From Ligustrum vulgare (Eukaryota; Streptophyta; Magnoliopsida; Lamiales; Oleaceae), in NCBI GenBank assembly GCA_963555705.1, contig OY743189.1, positions 761,501-825,500 on the forward strand: a DNA stretch of 64,000 bases. Reading direction: 5' to 3'. Positions 12,170 through 25,024 of this stretch are shown here, piece by piece. Each line of letters opens with the position of its first letter. The first letter of the stretch is position 1. The notes below the pieces were generated by a model, which did no database searches, was not told the DNA's origin, and saw only the letters and a program-made list of their open reading frames with translations. The translations under genes were made by a program, and so were the position numbers.

Positions 12170-12650
12170 TATATAATTCAAAACTTTAGTGACTGAATTA
12201 GAAAATCTTCAAACTTTTAGGGACTGAAAATGAAAATTTTCAAACTTTAGGGGACCAAATTAGAGAATTTCATAACTTTAGGTGCTGTATTAGAAAATTT
12301 TCAAACTTTAGGGATGAAAATGAAAATTTTCAAACTGTAGGGACTTAAAATGAAAATTTTCAAACTTTAAGGGACCAAATTAGAGAATTTTCAAGCTTTA
12401 TGGATCGAATTAGAAAATCCTCAAACTTTAAGGAGCAATTTTGAAAATTTTCAAGCTTTAGATGCTGATTTTGAACATTCTTATACATTAGGGATCAATT
12501 TTTAAAAAAAATTCAAACTTTAGGGGCTGAAATTATAAAACCCATAACTTTAGAGGCCCAACTTTAATAATTTATAACCTTAGGGGCTTAATTATAAATT
12601 TCAGAACTTTAAGGGCCAACTTAAATGGTTTTATAACTTTAGGGATGAAG
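12170..12650. repeat. A-rich minisatellite in the copia leader (copy 1)
   Basis: About a dozen degenerate units of 30-40 bases of the type CAAACTTTAGGGACTGAAAA / TTAGAAAATTTT. Repeated at 18028-18508 in copy 2. No coding value. Confidence 0.8.
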
Positions 12651-12659
12651 CTTTATTTC

Positions 12660-13480
12660 AAAACAAACAGGGAGGACTGAAGGTGCAATTAACCGAAATA
12701 TGGAAAATTGCACAAGAAATCCCTGAAGAATTCTAATTTCCAGCACAAGTCCTTCACCCAAAAACTGATTCGCAACAGCTAGTAACCCTAGCCGCAGCCT
12801 CCGTTTCCAAAACCGGCAGAGGCGCAAAGCCACCACCGACGGAAGCCCGATGTTGCTACCTGCAGCGCCGCGCGCTGCGCACCACCCTTCCCGGCGAACT
12901 CCCACGATGCTGCTTCCCTGCGCGAAGCAGTGCCATAACCGGCGAACCCATCGCGCGCAACGCCGCGCGCAACCAAGTCCGCCAGTCCTGCGCGCCCAGC
13001 CCGACGACGGCTCCAACTCAAAACCATCCATCATCCCAAAAATCAGACCCCAACAGATTTCTTCCAAAAAATCCGAATTCAGTTTCCAAAACTCAAATCC
13101 ATAACCGAACAAAACCCAATCCAGCAATCCATATTCAACACAGAAATTCTAATTTCGCATATATTTATTCATACAGGAATGAATACATAAATATACCCAC
13201 AAAAATCAGATTTCAACCAACCCAAACCATATTTCATTATGCCAAATTCAGCATGTATATTCATATGAAAATGAACCCATATTCAAACGATATACATATG
13301 CCTTTTTTTTTTTCGTCTGAATTCTTTCATAATTCTTCTTTTGCTGTGTATGTATATATTCACGCACATAATTTTTGGTTTTGAAATCATACTTATGCGC
13401 ATATAGATACAATTAGGTTTTACATATACACGTACAAAATTGATCTGATAATTCAACACGATGTTGGCTCTGATACCACT
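12660..13480. other. Copia leader, GC-rich block, and primer site (copy 1)
   Basis: Contains a GC-rich island (about 12780-13020) in an otherwise AT-rich element, a (T)n run near 13304, and the reverse-complement primer site at 13467-13478, two bases from LTR 2. The open frames here overlap on both strands, show no family resemblance, and look like composition effects. Confidence 0.5.
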
Positions 13481-13938
13481 TGTTAGAAAATTTTATTACA
13501 GATAATAATTTATCTATAATCTAAATAATCATCATGTTGGAATTATCAAGAATTAAATAACTGAAGCGGAAGCGTACCTTAATCAAACGTGATTCACGAT
13601 AAACGATTCGGTTGTGTTTGGATCTTCTAAATCGATACGTAGTCCTTATTATCTCTCTGATGATGGGATGTCAGACAAGATGAACAGTACGTAGGATTCA
13701 GGGACCATAACCGACTTTATAAACTGAATTGCCAATTAACCTAATCCGGCCCATCATGAATTAGGTAATGGCCTGGTATCTACACATAAAAGCCCATACA
13801 TTAATTAGATGCATTAAAGCCCAATATACCAAATCCTTATTAGATCACTTTAAATGGGCTTAACCAAAATTGATAGCCTTTTATTCAATACACAATAATT
13901 CACATATAAGCCCACACGATTGATTAAAAATCCTTACA
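13481..13938 (-). repeat. Copia array LTR 2 (shared middle LTR)
   Basis: Identical by eye to LTR 1 at all six sites where LTR 1 and LTR 3 differ. It serves as the right LTR of copy 1 and the left LTR of copy 2. Confidence 0.9.
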
Positions 13939-14727
13939 ATCTCCCACTTGGGCTATATGTGTAACCTTACAATTGTGTATCAATCATAACCTTATGAGTA
14001 CTCAGAATTTTGCTATCATTACTGAATGCATCCCTAAACAATCCGGTCCATCAATTATATCAACATAGGATCAAAGCGGCTTTCGCTACATTAATCGTAA
14101 CTAAACCTTCAATGGTCACGTATATCGACATAACTGAATGACATGGATCAAGTATGGATGTGTAGCATGGAAATTACATGTAATGTGATCTTCAACATGC
14201 CTATTTCCAACTGGTCCAAACTTTAGTGAGATCATCCTCAAACGAGTTCAGAGATAATAAACCTGAAACCTTACAGCTGTAAATAACTTTAACTTTAAAC
14301 TGTATCCAAAAGGACAATAAATGTGTCTTATGCACCCAAAATACAAACTCCCACTGAAACCGAATATCCTTAAGAAATACAACACCCATATGAGTAATGT
14401 ACTCATGAAAGACCTTGGGTTGTAATACTTTAGTAAGCGGATCCGCAATTATGGAGTTTGTCCCAATGTGCTCTTATTGACACATGTCCACTCTGAACTG
14501 TATCCTTCACAACCAGGAACTTATGTCAATGTATTTTGACTTAGTTGAGCTCCTGTTGTTACTGGAATATAAATATGCTGAGTTATTGTCACAATATAAC
14601 TTTAGTGGTCTTTCTATACCGTACAGAATATGCAGCCCAGTGACAAAATTTCGCAGCTATATTCCATAATTAGATGCCCCCAAAATTGCTACAACTGTGC
14701 TGCCAAGTGAAAGAAGCTAAAGTGTCT

Positions 14728-16358
14728 GTTAAGCACTCCATCCGGAAATAGCTCCTCCAACCAGCAGATAAATGTAGCCTTATGTGGATCTTTTACTTTC
14801 TTGGCATCTAGAAAAAATCGGAATCATAATACCATATGATCTCCAACTGATCCGATTTTCTGTATGTGAGCATGTAATCTTTTGTTCTCTTTAAATACTT
14901 TATAACCCATGTTTGGCTGCTTTTCCAAATGATCCATCCCAGGGTTACTTAAATATCTCCTTAGTATCCCAATAACGTATGCAATATCCGAACGCATACA
15001 AATTTGAGCATACATCAGATTTTCTATAGCTTAACTATATGAGATCCTCTGCATTTCTTTAATTTCAAGATAACTTTTCGGGCATTTAGTCGAGACTAAA
15101 TTTGTCTCCCTTAGCGATATGGCTGTCCCCTGATTTACCGTCTTGCATGCCAAACCTCTTAAGTACTTTATCGATATAGCCCTTTTGTGACAATTCAAGA
15201 ATACCCCGAGAACAATCCCGGTGTATCTGAATTTCTAATACAAAAGAGATGTCACCAAGATTTTTAATCTCAAAATTCCTTGACAAAAATCTCATAATTT
15301 TATGTGACATGCCTATATCATTATTGGCAAGCAATAATCAACATAGAAAACCAGAAAAATTTACTTACTCCCACTGAACTTGTAATACATACAACCATCA
15401 ACAACATTAATCTCAAGACCAAATGAGATAATTACTTGATGAAATTTGTATTACCCTTAACGAGAAGTTGGCTTGAGTACATAAATTGATTTCTTTAATT
15501 TGCAAACCGTCTCATCAATGTCTCCATTGAGAAACGTCACCTTAGTATCCATTTGATGTAACTCGAGGTCAAAATGTGCAACAACCTAACTTTTCTGAAA
15601 GAGTCTTTCATTGAAACCGAAGAGAAAGTCTCTTTACAATCAATGCCATCATTCTGTGTAAAGCCCTTAGATACAAGACGAACCTTATATCTTTCCACAT
15701 TACCTATCGAATCCCTCTTGGTTTAAAATTCTATTTAAGACCAATGGGCTTCGCACCTTCTGGTAATGGGACAAGATCCCAAAACTTTATTGTCTTGCAT
15801 ATGCTTATACTCCTTATTTATGACATCAATCCATTTTTGAGAGTTAGAACCCTGCATGGCCTGATGGAATTGATTGGACCATCTTCCACCATTCCATTAT
15901 TTCCTTATGTTCTTGGAAAAATACTATTTAAATTATCCGGAATAGCATTTTTTCCCTTTCTCTCGTGGATTTCCTTAATGGCTTTAGTTATTGAGGTTGT
16001 TGAGTTTGTACTTCTGAAATTTACTTTATTTTGGATGAGAGGTTCTTCAACATTGTCTAGTTGAGGTTCCGAATATGCTTCTTGATCAATGACATGCATA
16101 AAAACTTGCACGTTGTCAAAAGCAATAATAGGAATCGAAACCGATCCTTCCTCAACTTCTTCCTTAAAGACAATATCTCTAACCTTATTTCTCCCCCCAA
16201 ACTCAACATCCTCAAAAAATGTTGCAGTTCCCATTTCAAAAATTGACTTAAGTGTGGGATTATAAAATTTAATAGCCCCTTAAACGCTTAGAATAACCAA
16301 TAAAGCAGATGCTAACTGTTTTGGAGTCCAATTTCTTTATGTGGCCTATAAAGCCTAG
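14728..16358 (-). pseudogene. Copia pol remnant, internal copy 2
   Basis: Same pieces as copy 1, shifted by 5858: RT motifs at 14824-15015 and 15086-15334, integrase tail at 15905-16239. It has the same stops and frameshifts, so the damage predates the duplication. Confidence 0.8.
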
Positions 16359-16837
16359 CCTTAGCTGGACATCCCCAAATGTAGAAATGCTTTGGACTAA
16401 GCTTTAAGCCTGTCAAAGAGCTCATAAGGTGTTTTAGTAGCTGCTTTAGTTGGTATTATGTATGATCTTTCTTTAAATGTCCAGATTTCTAACAAAAGAA
16501 ACAGCCTTAATGTGTTTATGTGATTTCTTTTGTTCTGAACCCTTAACAACTTTATGTTCTTTATTTCTTTTATTGCCCTTATCTTTAGAGGTTTTGCTAA
16601 GTGAACACTTTCAGTTCTGTCCTACTTCAACTTTTCTTCCTCTTGCACACAAAATAGAATGAACTCATTTAGAGTTCAATTCTTCCTTTGATAGTTACAA
16701 CTGACCTTAAATTGACTGAATTGTGCAAGAAGCTTGCACACTATGAAATGAGCTCATTGAGAGTCCATTTCTACTTTGACAGTTATAACTAACCTTAAAT
16801 TAACTATATTGTGCAGGAAGCGATATCAATATCAAAT

Positions 16838-17150
16838 GCACGAGCAAGTCAGTAGACAAGTCGAGTTTTAGTTCCTTAAGTTTTGAAGTAGTGTGAGACA
16901 TCTACACGATGTACTCCCTTATTTTCCCATTGCCTTTATACTTTATTGAAATCAAGCTTTGCATAAGCATGCTTGTTTCAGCCTTATCGTTTTTCACAAA
17001 ACGTTTCTTAATTTCGGCAAGGAATTCATTGACATCATTTACCTCCTTAGATACTATGCCACTAAAGGCTTCCAGAATGCCGCACTTAATGATCGTAAGA
17101 CTCACGTAATTTAAGCAATCCCACTTCTCAAAGTTCCTCATTTGATTAGA
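16838..17150 (-). pseudogene. Copia gag remnant, internal copy 2
   Basis: Duplicate of the gag fragment of copy 1 (11044-11283), here at 16902-17141, with identical translated sequence. Confidence 0.6.
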
Positions 17151-17469
17151 TGAACTTTCATCCGTAAGAGGAGTAGGTTGCTCAATCCTTAGTACACGGT
17201 CTAGATCGATGCAGCCAACGAAAAGTTAATGTTGTTGTTTTGATCCTTGAAGTTTGTTCCATAAATACAGTGATTAAATTTGAGCTTGTAGATATACTAC
17301 TAGCAGAATTTGAAACTGAATAGAGAACACTTAAATAAAATAGCTCACATGAATACCTTATTATGCAAATCATATTTTCAAATAATGGTAGGGTCCATCA
17401 CAAGATACCTAGCACAACATCAATATTTAGTCTTTGGACAGAAATATTGACTTGTAAGTGGTACTCTTG

Positions 17470-18508
17470 GCGTAGTAATCAAACACTGACAGTAAGATAT
17501 GTCAACCAACAAACCTTTCTTTGGACCGATTTATTGATCACACGTAAAACCAAATAACCGTCACGTATTTATCACCACAAGTTCATGTGAAATTCGGGCC
17601 AAATATTGACCTTCCTTTGGGCCGATCAATATCCGCATGAAATAACACACAAACACCTAATTTTCCCTTAGTGCAGTGATCAAACACTGGCAATAAGACA
17701 TGTTAACCAATAAACCTTTCTTTGGACCGATTTATTGGTCACACGTTAAACCAAATAATTGCCACGTGTTTATCACAACAGGTGCATGTGAAATTCGAGC
17801 AAAATATTGACCTTCCTTTGGGCCGATCAATATCCGCAATGAATAACACGCATAAATACCTTCTAATATTCAAAGTTAATTAATATCCACAAGAGAGGTT
17901 GCTTTGGCAACATGTTGTTTCAACTAACTTACTTTCGAATATTATATCTCTTAAAAGATTCCGATGTACCAAGATTTGAAACTGAAATTCATTGATTTGC
18001 ATCTATATTTGACTTTAGGATTTGAATTATATAATTCAAAACTTTAGTGACTGAATTAGAAAATCTTCAAACTTTTAGGGACTGAAAATGAAAATTTTCA
18101 AACTTTAGGGGACCAAATTAGAGAATTTCATAACTTCAGGTGCTGTATTAGAAAATTTTCAAACTTTAGGGATGAAAATGAAAATTTTCAAACTGTAGGG
18201 ACTTAAAATGAAAATTTTCAAACTTTAAGGGACCAAATTAGAGAATTTTCAAGCTTTATGGATCGAATTAGAAAATCCTCAAACTTTAAGGAGCAATTTT
18301 GAAAATTTTCAAGCTTTAGATGCTGATTTTGAACATTCTTATACATTAGGGATCAATTTTTAAAAAAAATTCAAACTTTAGGGGCTGAAATTATAAAACC
18401 CATAACTTTAGAGGCCCAACTTTAATAATTTATAACCTTAGGGGCTTAATTATAAATTTCAGAACTTTAAGGGCCAACTTAAATGGTTTTATAACTTTAG
18501 GGATGAAG
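17470..18508. repeat. Duplicated tandem repeat and A-rich minisatellite (copy 2)
   Basis: Counterpart of 11612-12003 and 12170-12650, offset 5858. One substitution is seen in the minisatellite (ACTTTAGGTG near 12272 versus ACTTCAGGTG near 18130). Confidence 0.8.
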
Positions 18509-19338
18509 CTTTATTTCAAAACAAACAGGGAGGACTGAAGGTGCAATTAACCGAAATATGGAAAATTGCACAAGAAATCCCTGAAGAATTCTAATTTCCA
18601 GCACAAGTCCTTCACCCAAAAACTGATTCGCAACAGCTAGTAACCCTAGCCGCAGCCTCCGTTTCCAAAACCGGCAGAGGCGCAAAGCCACCACCGACGG
18701 AAGCCCGATGTTGCTACCTGCAGCGCCGCGCGCTGCGCACCACCCTTCCCGGCGAACTCCCACGATGCTGCTTCCCTGCGCGAAGCAGTGCCATAACCGG
18801 CGAACCCATCGCGCGCAACGCCGCGCGCAGCCAAGTCCGCCAGTCCTGCGCGCCCAGCCCGACGACGGCTCCAACTCAAAACCATCCATCATCCCAAAAA
18901 TCAGACCCCAACAGATTTCTTCCAAAAAATCCGAATTCAGTTTCCAAAACTCAAATCCATAACCGAACAAAACCCAATCCAGCAATCCATATTCAACACA
19001 GAAATTCTAATTTCGCATATATTTATTCATACAGGAATGAATACATAAATATACCCACAAAAATCAGATTTCAACCAACCCAAACCATATTTCATTATGC
19101 CAAATTCAGCATGTATATTCATATGAAAATGAACCCATATTCAAACGATATACATATGCCTTTTTTTTTTTCGTCTGAATTCTTTCATAATTCTTCTTTT
19201 GCTGTGTATGTATATATTCACGCACATAATTTTTGGTTTTGAAATCATACTTATGCGCATATAGATACAATTAGGTTTTACATATACACGTACAAAATTG
19301 ATCTGATAATTCAACACGATGTTGGCTCTGATACCACT

Positions 19339-19796
19339 TGTTAGAAAATTTTATTACAGATAATAATTTATCTATAATCTAAATAATCATCATGTTGGAA
19401 TTATCAAGAATTAAATAACTGAAGCGGAAGCGTACCTTAATCAAACGTGATTCACGATAAACGATTCGGTTGTGTTTGGATCTTCTAAATCGATACGTAA
19501 TCCTTATTATCTCTCTGATGATGGGATGTCAGACAAGATGAACAGTACATAGGATTCAGGGATCATAACCGATTTTATAAACTGAATTGCCAATTAACCT
19601 AATCCGGCCCATCATGAATTAGGTAATGGCCTGGTATCTACACATAAAAGCCCATACATTAGTTAGATGCATTAAAGCCCAATATACCAAATCCTTATTA
19701 GATCACTTTAAATGGGCTTAACCAAAATTGATAACCTTTTATTCAATACACAATAATTCACATATAAGCCCACACGATTGATTAAAAATCCTTACA
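19339..19796 (-). repeat. Copia array LTR 3
   Basis: Same ends as LTR 1 and 2. Six transitions separate it from LTR 1 over 458 bp (about 1.3 percent); the first lies about 160 bases in. It is followed directly by the restored CACTA gene. Confidence 0.9.
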
Positions 19797-20330
19797 CACA
19801 CCACTATGATAATCTTGTAAATTATTGGAACACCGAGAATTGGAAAAGCAATGTTAAGATTGCACGTGAGAATCGCTTTGAATAAAGACAAGATGGTGAA
19901 ATGAAGAAGCATACTAGTGGTTCTGCGTCCTTAATGACTACTAAAAAGAAATTAATATTTTTTTGTTTTGTTTTGATTAATATTTTGTACATTAAGGTTC
20001 ATTTATCATTGCAACTTATTGCGATTACTGTGATGTATATTTCAAGGAGAAGGATATGGATCATCCAGTGTCTCAATTAGAGTTCTAGAATAACCAAGGA
20101 ATTGGTGATTTTGTTGATAAAAAATCCAAACGAGTTAATAGTGAAAAAAATACAATGGAAGAAAACAATGAAAGGATTGATGATTTCACAATTTTTGTTG
20201 AATGAGTTGAATGAAATCACATGATCAAGATGCAAGAAAAGGTACGAAGCATGCTTAGGGAACTAAATATTCCAAAATTTCAATTTCCTTCTAGCTCTAG
20301 ATCACAGAATGAAGATGGGTAGATATATAT
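19797..20330 (+). pseudogene. CACTA-type (Ptta/En/Spm) gene, part 2
   Basis: Frame at 19801 reads HYDNLVNYWNTENWKSNVKI, then ARENRF and, after one stop, KKHTSGSASL: the plant Transposase_24 signature. A later piece near 20060-20320 reads DHPVSQLEF and MQEKVRSMLRELNIPKF. Stops show it is dead. It continues part 1 at 7436-7622. Confidence 0.75.
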
Positions 20331-20477
20331 GGTATTTTAAATTTTGATATAAGAGTTTAACATGTTAAAATTTGATGCATTTTTTCCATTTTGATTGTTT
20401 TTTACTTTTTGACAATATTGATTATTAATTAGCAAGTTTTATATTTTTTAACAATTTTTATTTAAAAAAAATATTTA

Positions 20478-21030
20478 AGCTTCACCAACGGATTTTTTGT
20501 TGATGAAGGTACTTTTCATTACCACACATTAGTAACGAAAATTCCATATGTAATGGAACACTATGAAATTTTCACCTTTACCAATGAAATAGAAGTTTCA
20601 CGGCGAAGCTTCAAATGTTGTACTAACAAATTTTTTGTTGGTAAACGTTTTAATCTTTACCAACGCAAACTCCGTTGGTACAAGGTTTTAACTTTTACCA
20701 ACAAACATTCCATTGTGAATGACAATGGTTTGACCAATCAATTTTTCGTTAGTGATTCCTATATTTTTACCAATGGCAAATCCTTTGGTAAGATAAGACT
20801 TTTACCAGAGGAATTTTCATTGGTAATGATAAGATTTTTAACAAATGAAATCCCGTTGGTAAACATAGGACTTTTACCAAATGATTTAGTTGGTAATAAT
20901 AAGAATTTTACCAACGAAATTTTTTTGGTCAAGATAAGACTTTTACCAACTAAATTGTTGTTAGTAATGATAAGACTTTTACCAATCAAAATCCCGTGGA
21001 GGACTGGAATTTTCATCTTTACCAATGGGG
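20478..21030 (+). repeat. CACTA subterminal repeats (TACCAACGGAA / CGTTGGTAA type)
   Basis: Short direct and inverted units such as TTTACCAACGAAAT, CCGTTGGTA and GGTAATGATAAGACTTTTAC recur about 15 times. Inverted short repeats of this type flank the ends of CACTA elements, where they bind transposase in known cases. They follow a CACTA-type gene in the correct place. The open frame through them is repeat-derived. I could not place the terminal CACTA sequence. Confidence 0.65.
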
Positions 21031-22189
21031 TTTCGATCCGATATTTGTGTATGCAAGTTGCGCCTGCACACAATGTTAATCTCGCAAAGTCTTATCTTGG
21101 AAAATTATTATCCCACATAATTAAGAATATTAAGTGAGGTTTGATGGAAAAATGGCAAAAGGGGACTCTTTAGGCACAATTTTGATTGGTGCCCATTTGC
21201 TCTATGTGAAAGATCAAAGTTGATTTGTATTCTCCTCTGTGACAACATCGAAATGATATATTCATTTTCCAAAACTGATTCTCGAGTAAATGAGAAATTG
21301 GAGTTCAAAGCGAACCGTGTGGAAGATGTTTTGGTAGGAAACGAGTTAACCTTTATCCCACATATGAAGATTAAAAAAATCAAGACTAGTTTATATATGA
21401 TAACACTTTAGAAGGGTGTAATCGTGTGTAGTATAAAGACTCTCTCCACGTGCGTGAAGAGGGGTGCAAATCTCAATCTGAATTTGCCTTTCAGTCTTGA
21501 GCTTGTGTACAAGTGCAATCTGCGTACACGAATGTTGGATAGAATGAACCAAAAATTGGCCCCCTCTGTGGTCCAATTTTTTTAAATTTTCCTAATAATG
21601 TAATTATGTTTTTCTTCCAACTGACTCTGAAACTCCCGAAACTCCCGTGGTTGTCAGCAGTTAATTTATGACTAATTGGCCATGTTAAATAGTATTGTTA
21701 ATGTGTAACACCCATAACTCCCTCTTCATTACTTCTATACACACACATGAAATCTATCCATTGTTCCTAAAGTATTCCAGACTATTTATATCGAAGTCTT
21801 GGTGTTTGTGTTGTGTTTCAATTCAAGTTTTTCGAAATAGGGATTGCAGTGCACAGCCTCCGCTGGTTTAATTGTATCTTGGGAAACAAACGCTCAAACA
21901 AACCTTGAAGTACGTACTGTGAGGGGGCGAATCTATTTTAATGAAATTATGTGATACATAAGCCTGAGTTCAACATTCAAGTTCATGCCAGACTTCTATT
22001 TTACTGATGTATATTTGCTGCTTCATTTCAATTCCTGATTGTTCTATAGATTAATCGAATAAATCATTATTTTCTAATTTTGAATTATATTTGAACAAAC
22101 ATAAAATGATTTTTTGAAAGAACAAACAGGGGATAATTTTATATCATAAGAAACTTACATTGCTTTGATTTTCCAGAGATGACAAATGA
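21031..22189. other. Unassigned sequence, possibly an old copia 5' LTR and leader
   Basis: No gene is recognised. It precedes a copia gag start and may hold that element's 5' LTR, but no ends or primer site are visible. Confidence 0.3.
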
Positions 22190-23230
22190 ATAAACCAATA
22201 TGAATGTGGCTACTGCTGAAAACCAAATTCTGGCTCAAGTGCTAAGTCCTAATGTAACTAAGGCTGTGGCTCAAGGGCTAAATTCTGCTATGGCTTAGAC
22301 TATGATTAAATTATCAATTCTGGTTGTGACCCAAAAAGTGGCTCAGATTGTAGCCCCAATCATGACTGTTCCAATTAATCATGGGGAAAAATTGGAGAAA
22401 TCCAACAGGCTAAATTTCAAAAGGTAGCAACTAGCTATAGAATATACCGTTCTACATGATCACTTTTGAAATCAAAGGTCAAGGCATGGTGGATCTGAAG
22501 ATGACGTCTGAGAAATAGCTGACTATTAACAATGTACTATATGTGTCGAGAATTTGCAAGAACCTAGTGTCAAAGTCTCTTTTGAACAAGCATAGTTTTT
22601 CGTATTGTATTTGAGACAGACAAAGTCATATTTTTCTAAGAGTGAAATATTTTTTTGGAAAGGGTTACGTGTCTAATTGGCTGATCAAGCTCAATGTTAA
22701 GATTATTAAGTCGAAAATTAATAAAGTTAATTATTCTGCTTGCTTGCTTGAGTCTTCCAATTTGTGGCATGGTAGACTAGGACACATTAATTATAATACT
22801 TTACATAGATCAATTAACTTGAATTGTATATCCGCATTCCATATTGATTCTAAATATAAGTATGAAACTTTTGTTGAGGCAACAGGTCGTCGTTTCAGTC
22901 AATTGAAAGAAAGAAAGAACCATTTGATTTAATTCAAAGTGTTATGTGTGATTTTAAAATTGTACACACAGAAGTTGGCAACGAGTATTTCATTACTTTT
23001 TTCAATGACCATACAAAATATTTTTATGTGTATTTACTTAAAAGTAAGGATGAAGGTATAGAGAAATTTGTTCTCCATAAAAGTTGAAAAATAATTCAAT
23101 AAGAAAATTAAGGTGCTGAGAAGTGATCGAGGTGGTGAGTATGAAAAACCTTTTGCTGAAATCGAGTTGGAATCTTTCTAAGCAAAAAGAAGTTTGCTTG
23201 GAAAATAAATCACTATTGAGTTGCAGGGCC
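22190..23230 (+). pseudogene. Copia gag/pol remnant with internal deletion
   Basis: A gag N-terminus (NVATAENQILAQVL near 22203; PINHGEKLEKSNRLNFK near 22370) is followed, with most of gag and protease missing, by FEIKGQGMVDLKMTSEK and INNVLYVSRICKNLVSKSLL (22470-22590). Then come the GAG-pre-integrase motif LWHGRLGHINYNTLHRSINL (about 22762-22821) and integrase pieces EYFITFFNDHTKYFYVYLL and VLRSDRGGEYEKPFAEIE (22984-23170). There are many stops. Confidence 0.75.
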
Positions 23231-23373
23231 AAGATACATCCCATTAGAACATACGAAGAATGGGTTGGTCCATGGCGAGACCATATTATAACTATCCTCC
23301 AAAAGGCCGGTCCAATTCACGACCTTGGACCTTCATGCCATATGCTTCCTTAAATGAGGTCAGCCAAAATTGG

Positions 23374-25024
23374 TGATAATCCAAGAATAACTAACCAATA
23401 GGGGATGAATTGATTTTCGAAACTTTTTAGATAAATAAACTTAAAACAAAACCAATACAAAATATATTAATGCAAAGTGTAATAAGAGAAGTAAATAAGT
23501 AATCTCGATATTTTAAGTCAAGTTATGTCACTTAAATAAATATAGCACTATATATGTAAATAAGCAATTCAAAGTAAGTACAATAATGTAAAGATGACAA
23601 GCAAATTTAATTGGGTTCAATACACAATGTGTTCTACATCCCTACTGCCAAGCTCTCCGTTACAAGCAACACCAAATTTATTATAGTTAATTTACAGGGA
23701 GTACCAATCCTTAAATGCTTATAACAAGAAAAAATTATCCTTAAGTGATTTACCAAAAGGAGCACTAATCCTTAGCTACTTACAACAAGGAGTACCTATC
23801 CTTAACAAAAATCGAATTTTCAAAAAAATCTCAAAACCACAAAAATGTAAATGATAATTTATCCTTGAGTGACCTACCAAAAAAAGCACTAATCCTTAAT
23901 TACTCACAACAAGGAATACCTATCCTTAACAATAATTGAGTTTTCAAAAAGATCTCAAAACCACAAAAATGTAAATGATAATTTTACAATCAAAAGAACT
24001 CTCTTAATAAATGATATATTTAAGTCAAGTATCAAAAGATTTTGGATAACATTTCAATATATAGCAATGAATTAAGCTCAAGTGTTTAATTGAAAAAATG
24101 TGATGATTGAAAAATAAATGATAAAATAATGTGTATCTTCAATCAAAGCATTCAATCAATGATCTCTCTTAACAAGTAATACAAATTAAGCATGAAGAGA
24201 GATTTACACTTTAATAAAAGTGTTGGTGAAGATGATTTTTATAAAGAAGAAATAAGAATAATTGAACTTGGAAAGCTTTCTTACACAATTTGAATCTTGA
24301 TAAAATAGATGAAGAAAGGTTGAATCAATCAAGAAATTCCTTTATAAACAATGAAATAGAATTTAAAGCAATGTAGCCTTAATGATTTTCTCAATAAATC
24401 TTTCTTTTAAATGCTCTTGTAAATTGTTAAAATTGAATACTAAAGAGAAGGTTATTTATAGACCAAATTTCGCTCACACACTATTTCTTGCAGTCGACTT
24501 GATCAAATTTGGTTGACCCAAAATAGTCATTATGATAAAATAGCCGTTGGAAATTAAAAATGAATCAATGTGGTCGACTTGTCTAAAAATGCGGTTGACG
24601 TCTAGATGCGTGCGATCAATGTCTCTCATGCGGTCGACATGTCCAACTTCAAACGTATTTTTCCGAAATTTTTTATCAATGTTGATTTTGCTAAATTTGA
24701 AAACTTTATTAGAAAGTATTTTAATAACTTGGTGAAAGTTTTACTTGAGCTTTTGAAGGCATCCAAAAACTGGTGTGATCCTTACATTGTTTGGAAAACT
24801 ATTGTAAATGATCAATTCTTTGTTTGCTTCATTGTTTGGTCTTCATGTTAGTTTGCTTCGTATGTCATTTTTATGAACATAACTTTATTTTCATTTGTGA
24901 GGAAAGATTTCTACTTGTGATACTTTTGAAGATTGCTTACACATGAGACATGTACATTAGAATACAAGACAAACTTATTTGTTATAATCAAAATTATATG
25001 ATTAAAATGAATCATAGGTCAGCA
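23374..25024 (-). repeat. Diverged solo LTR related to the 44057 copia LTR
   Basis: The left edge TGATAATCCAAGAATAACTA corresponds to the start of the LTR at 44057 (TGTTAGCCCAAG). Shared blocks follow: GGGGATGAATTG, CGAAACTTTTTAGATAAATA, GCTCTCCGTTACAAGCAA, and GTCGAC-containing sequence near 24490-24640. The right edge is ATAGGTCAGCA. No target duplication is visible. It is heavily diverged, hence old. Confidence 0.6.

Larger units (their letters stand above)
7623..19796 (-). mobile_element. Copia retrotransposon in triple-LTR tandem form (LTR-int-LTR-int-LTR)
   Basis: Three 458-bp LTRs lie at 7623-8080, 13481-13938 and 19339-19796, with two near-identical 5.4-kb internal regions offset by exactly 5858 bases. 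Each internal region ends with the reverse complement of an initiator-Met tRNA primer site (GCTCTGATACCA at 13467-13478 and 19325-19336) and starts with a reversed purine tract (ATCTCCCACTTGGG after 8080 and 13938), so the element reads on the minus strand. Flanks are CACAA on the left and CACAC on the right, a target duplication with one mismatch. Removing the whole array restores the CACTA frame. Internal coding regions are decayed. Confidence 0.9.

Noticed and set aside
12639..13127. 162-codon minus-strand frame in the copia leader (also at 18497-18985)
   Set aside because: Caused by the GC-rich block, has competing frames on both strands, and is located where copia elements have an untranslated leader.
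20553..21137. 194-codon plus-strand frame
   Set aside because: Consists of CACTA subterminal repeats read through; the protein is a periodic artefact.
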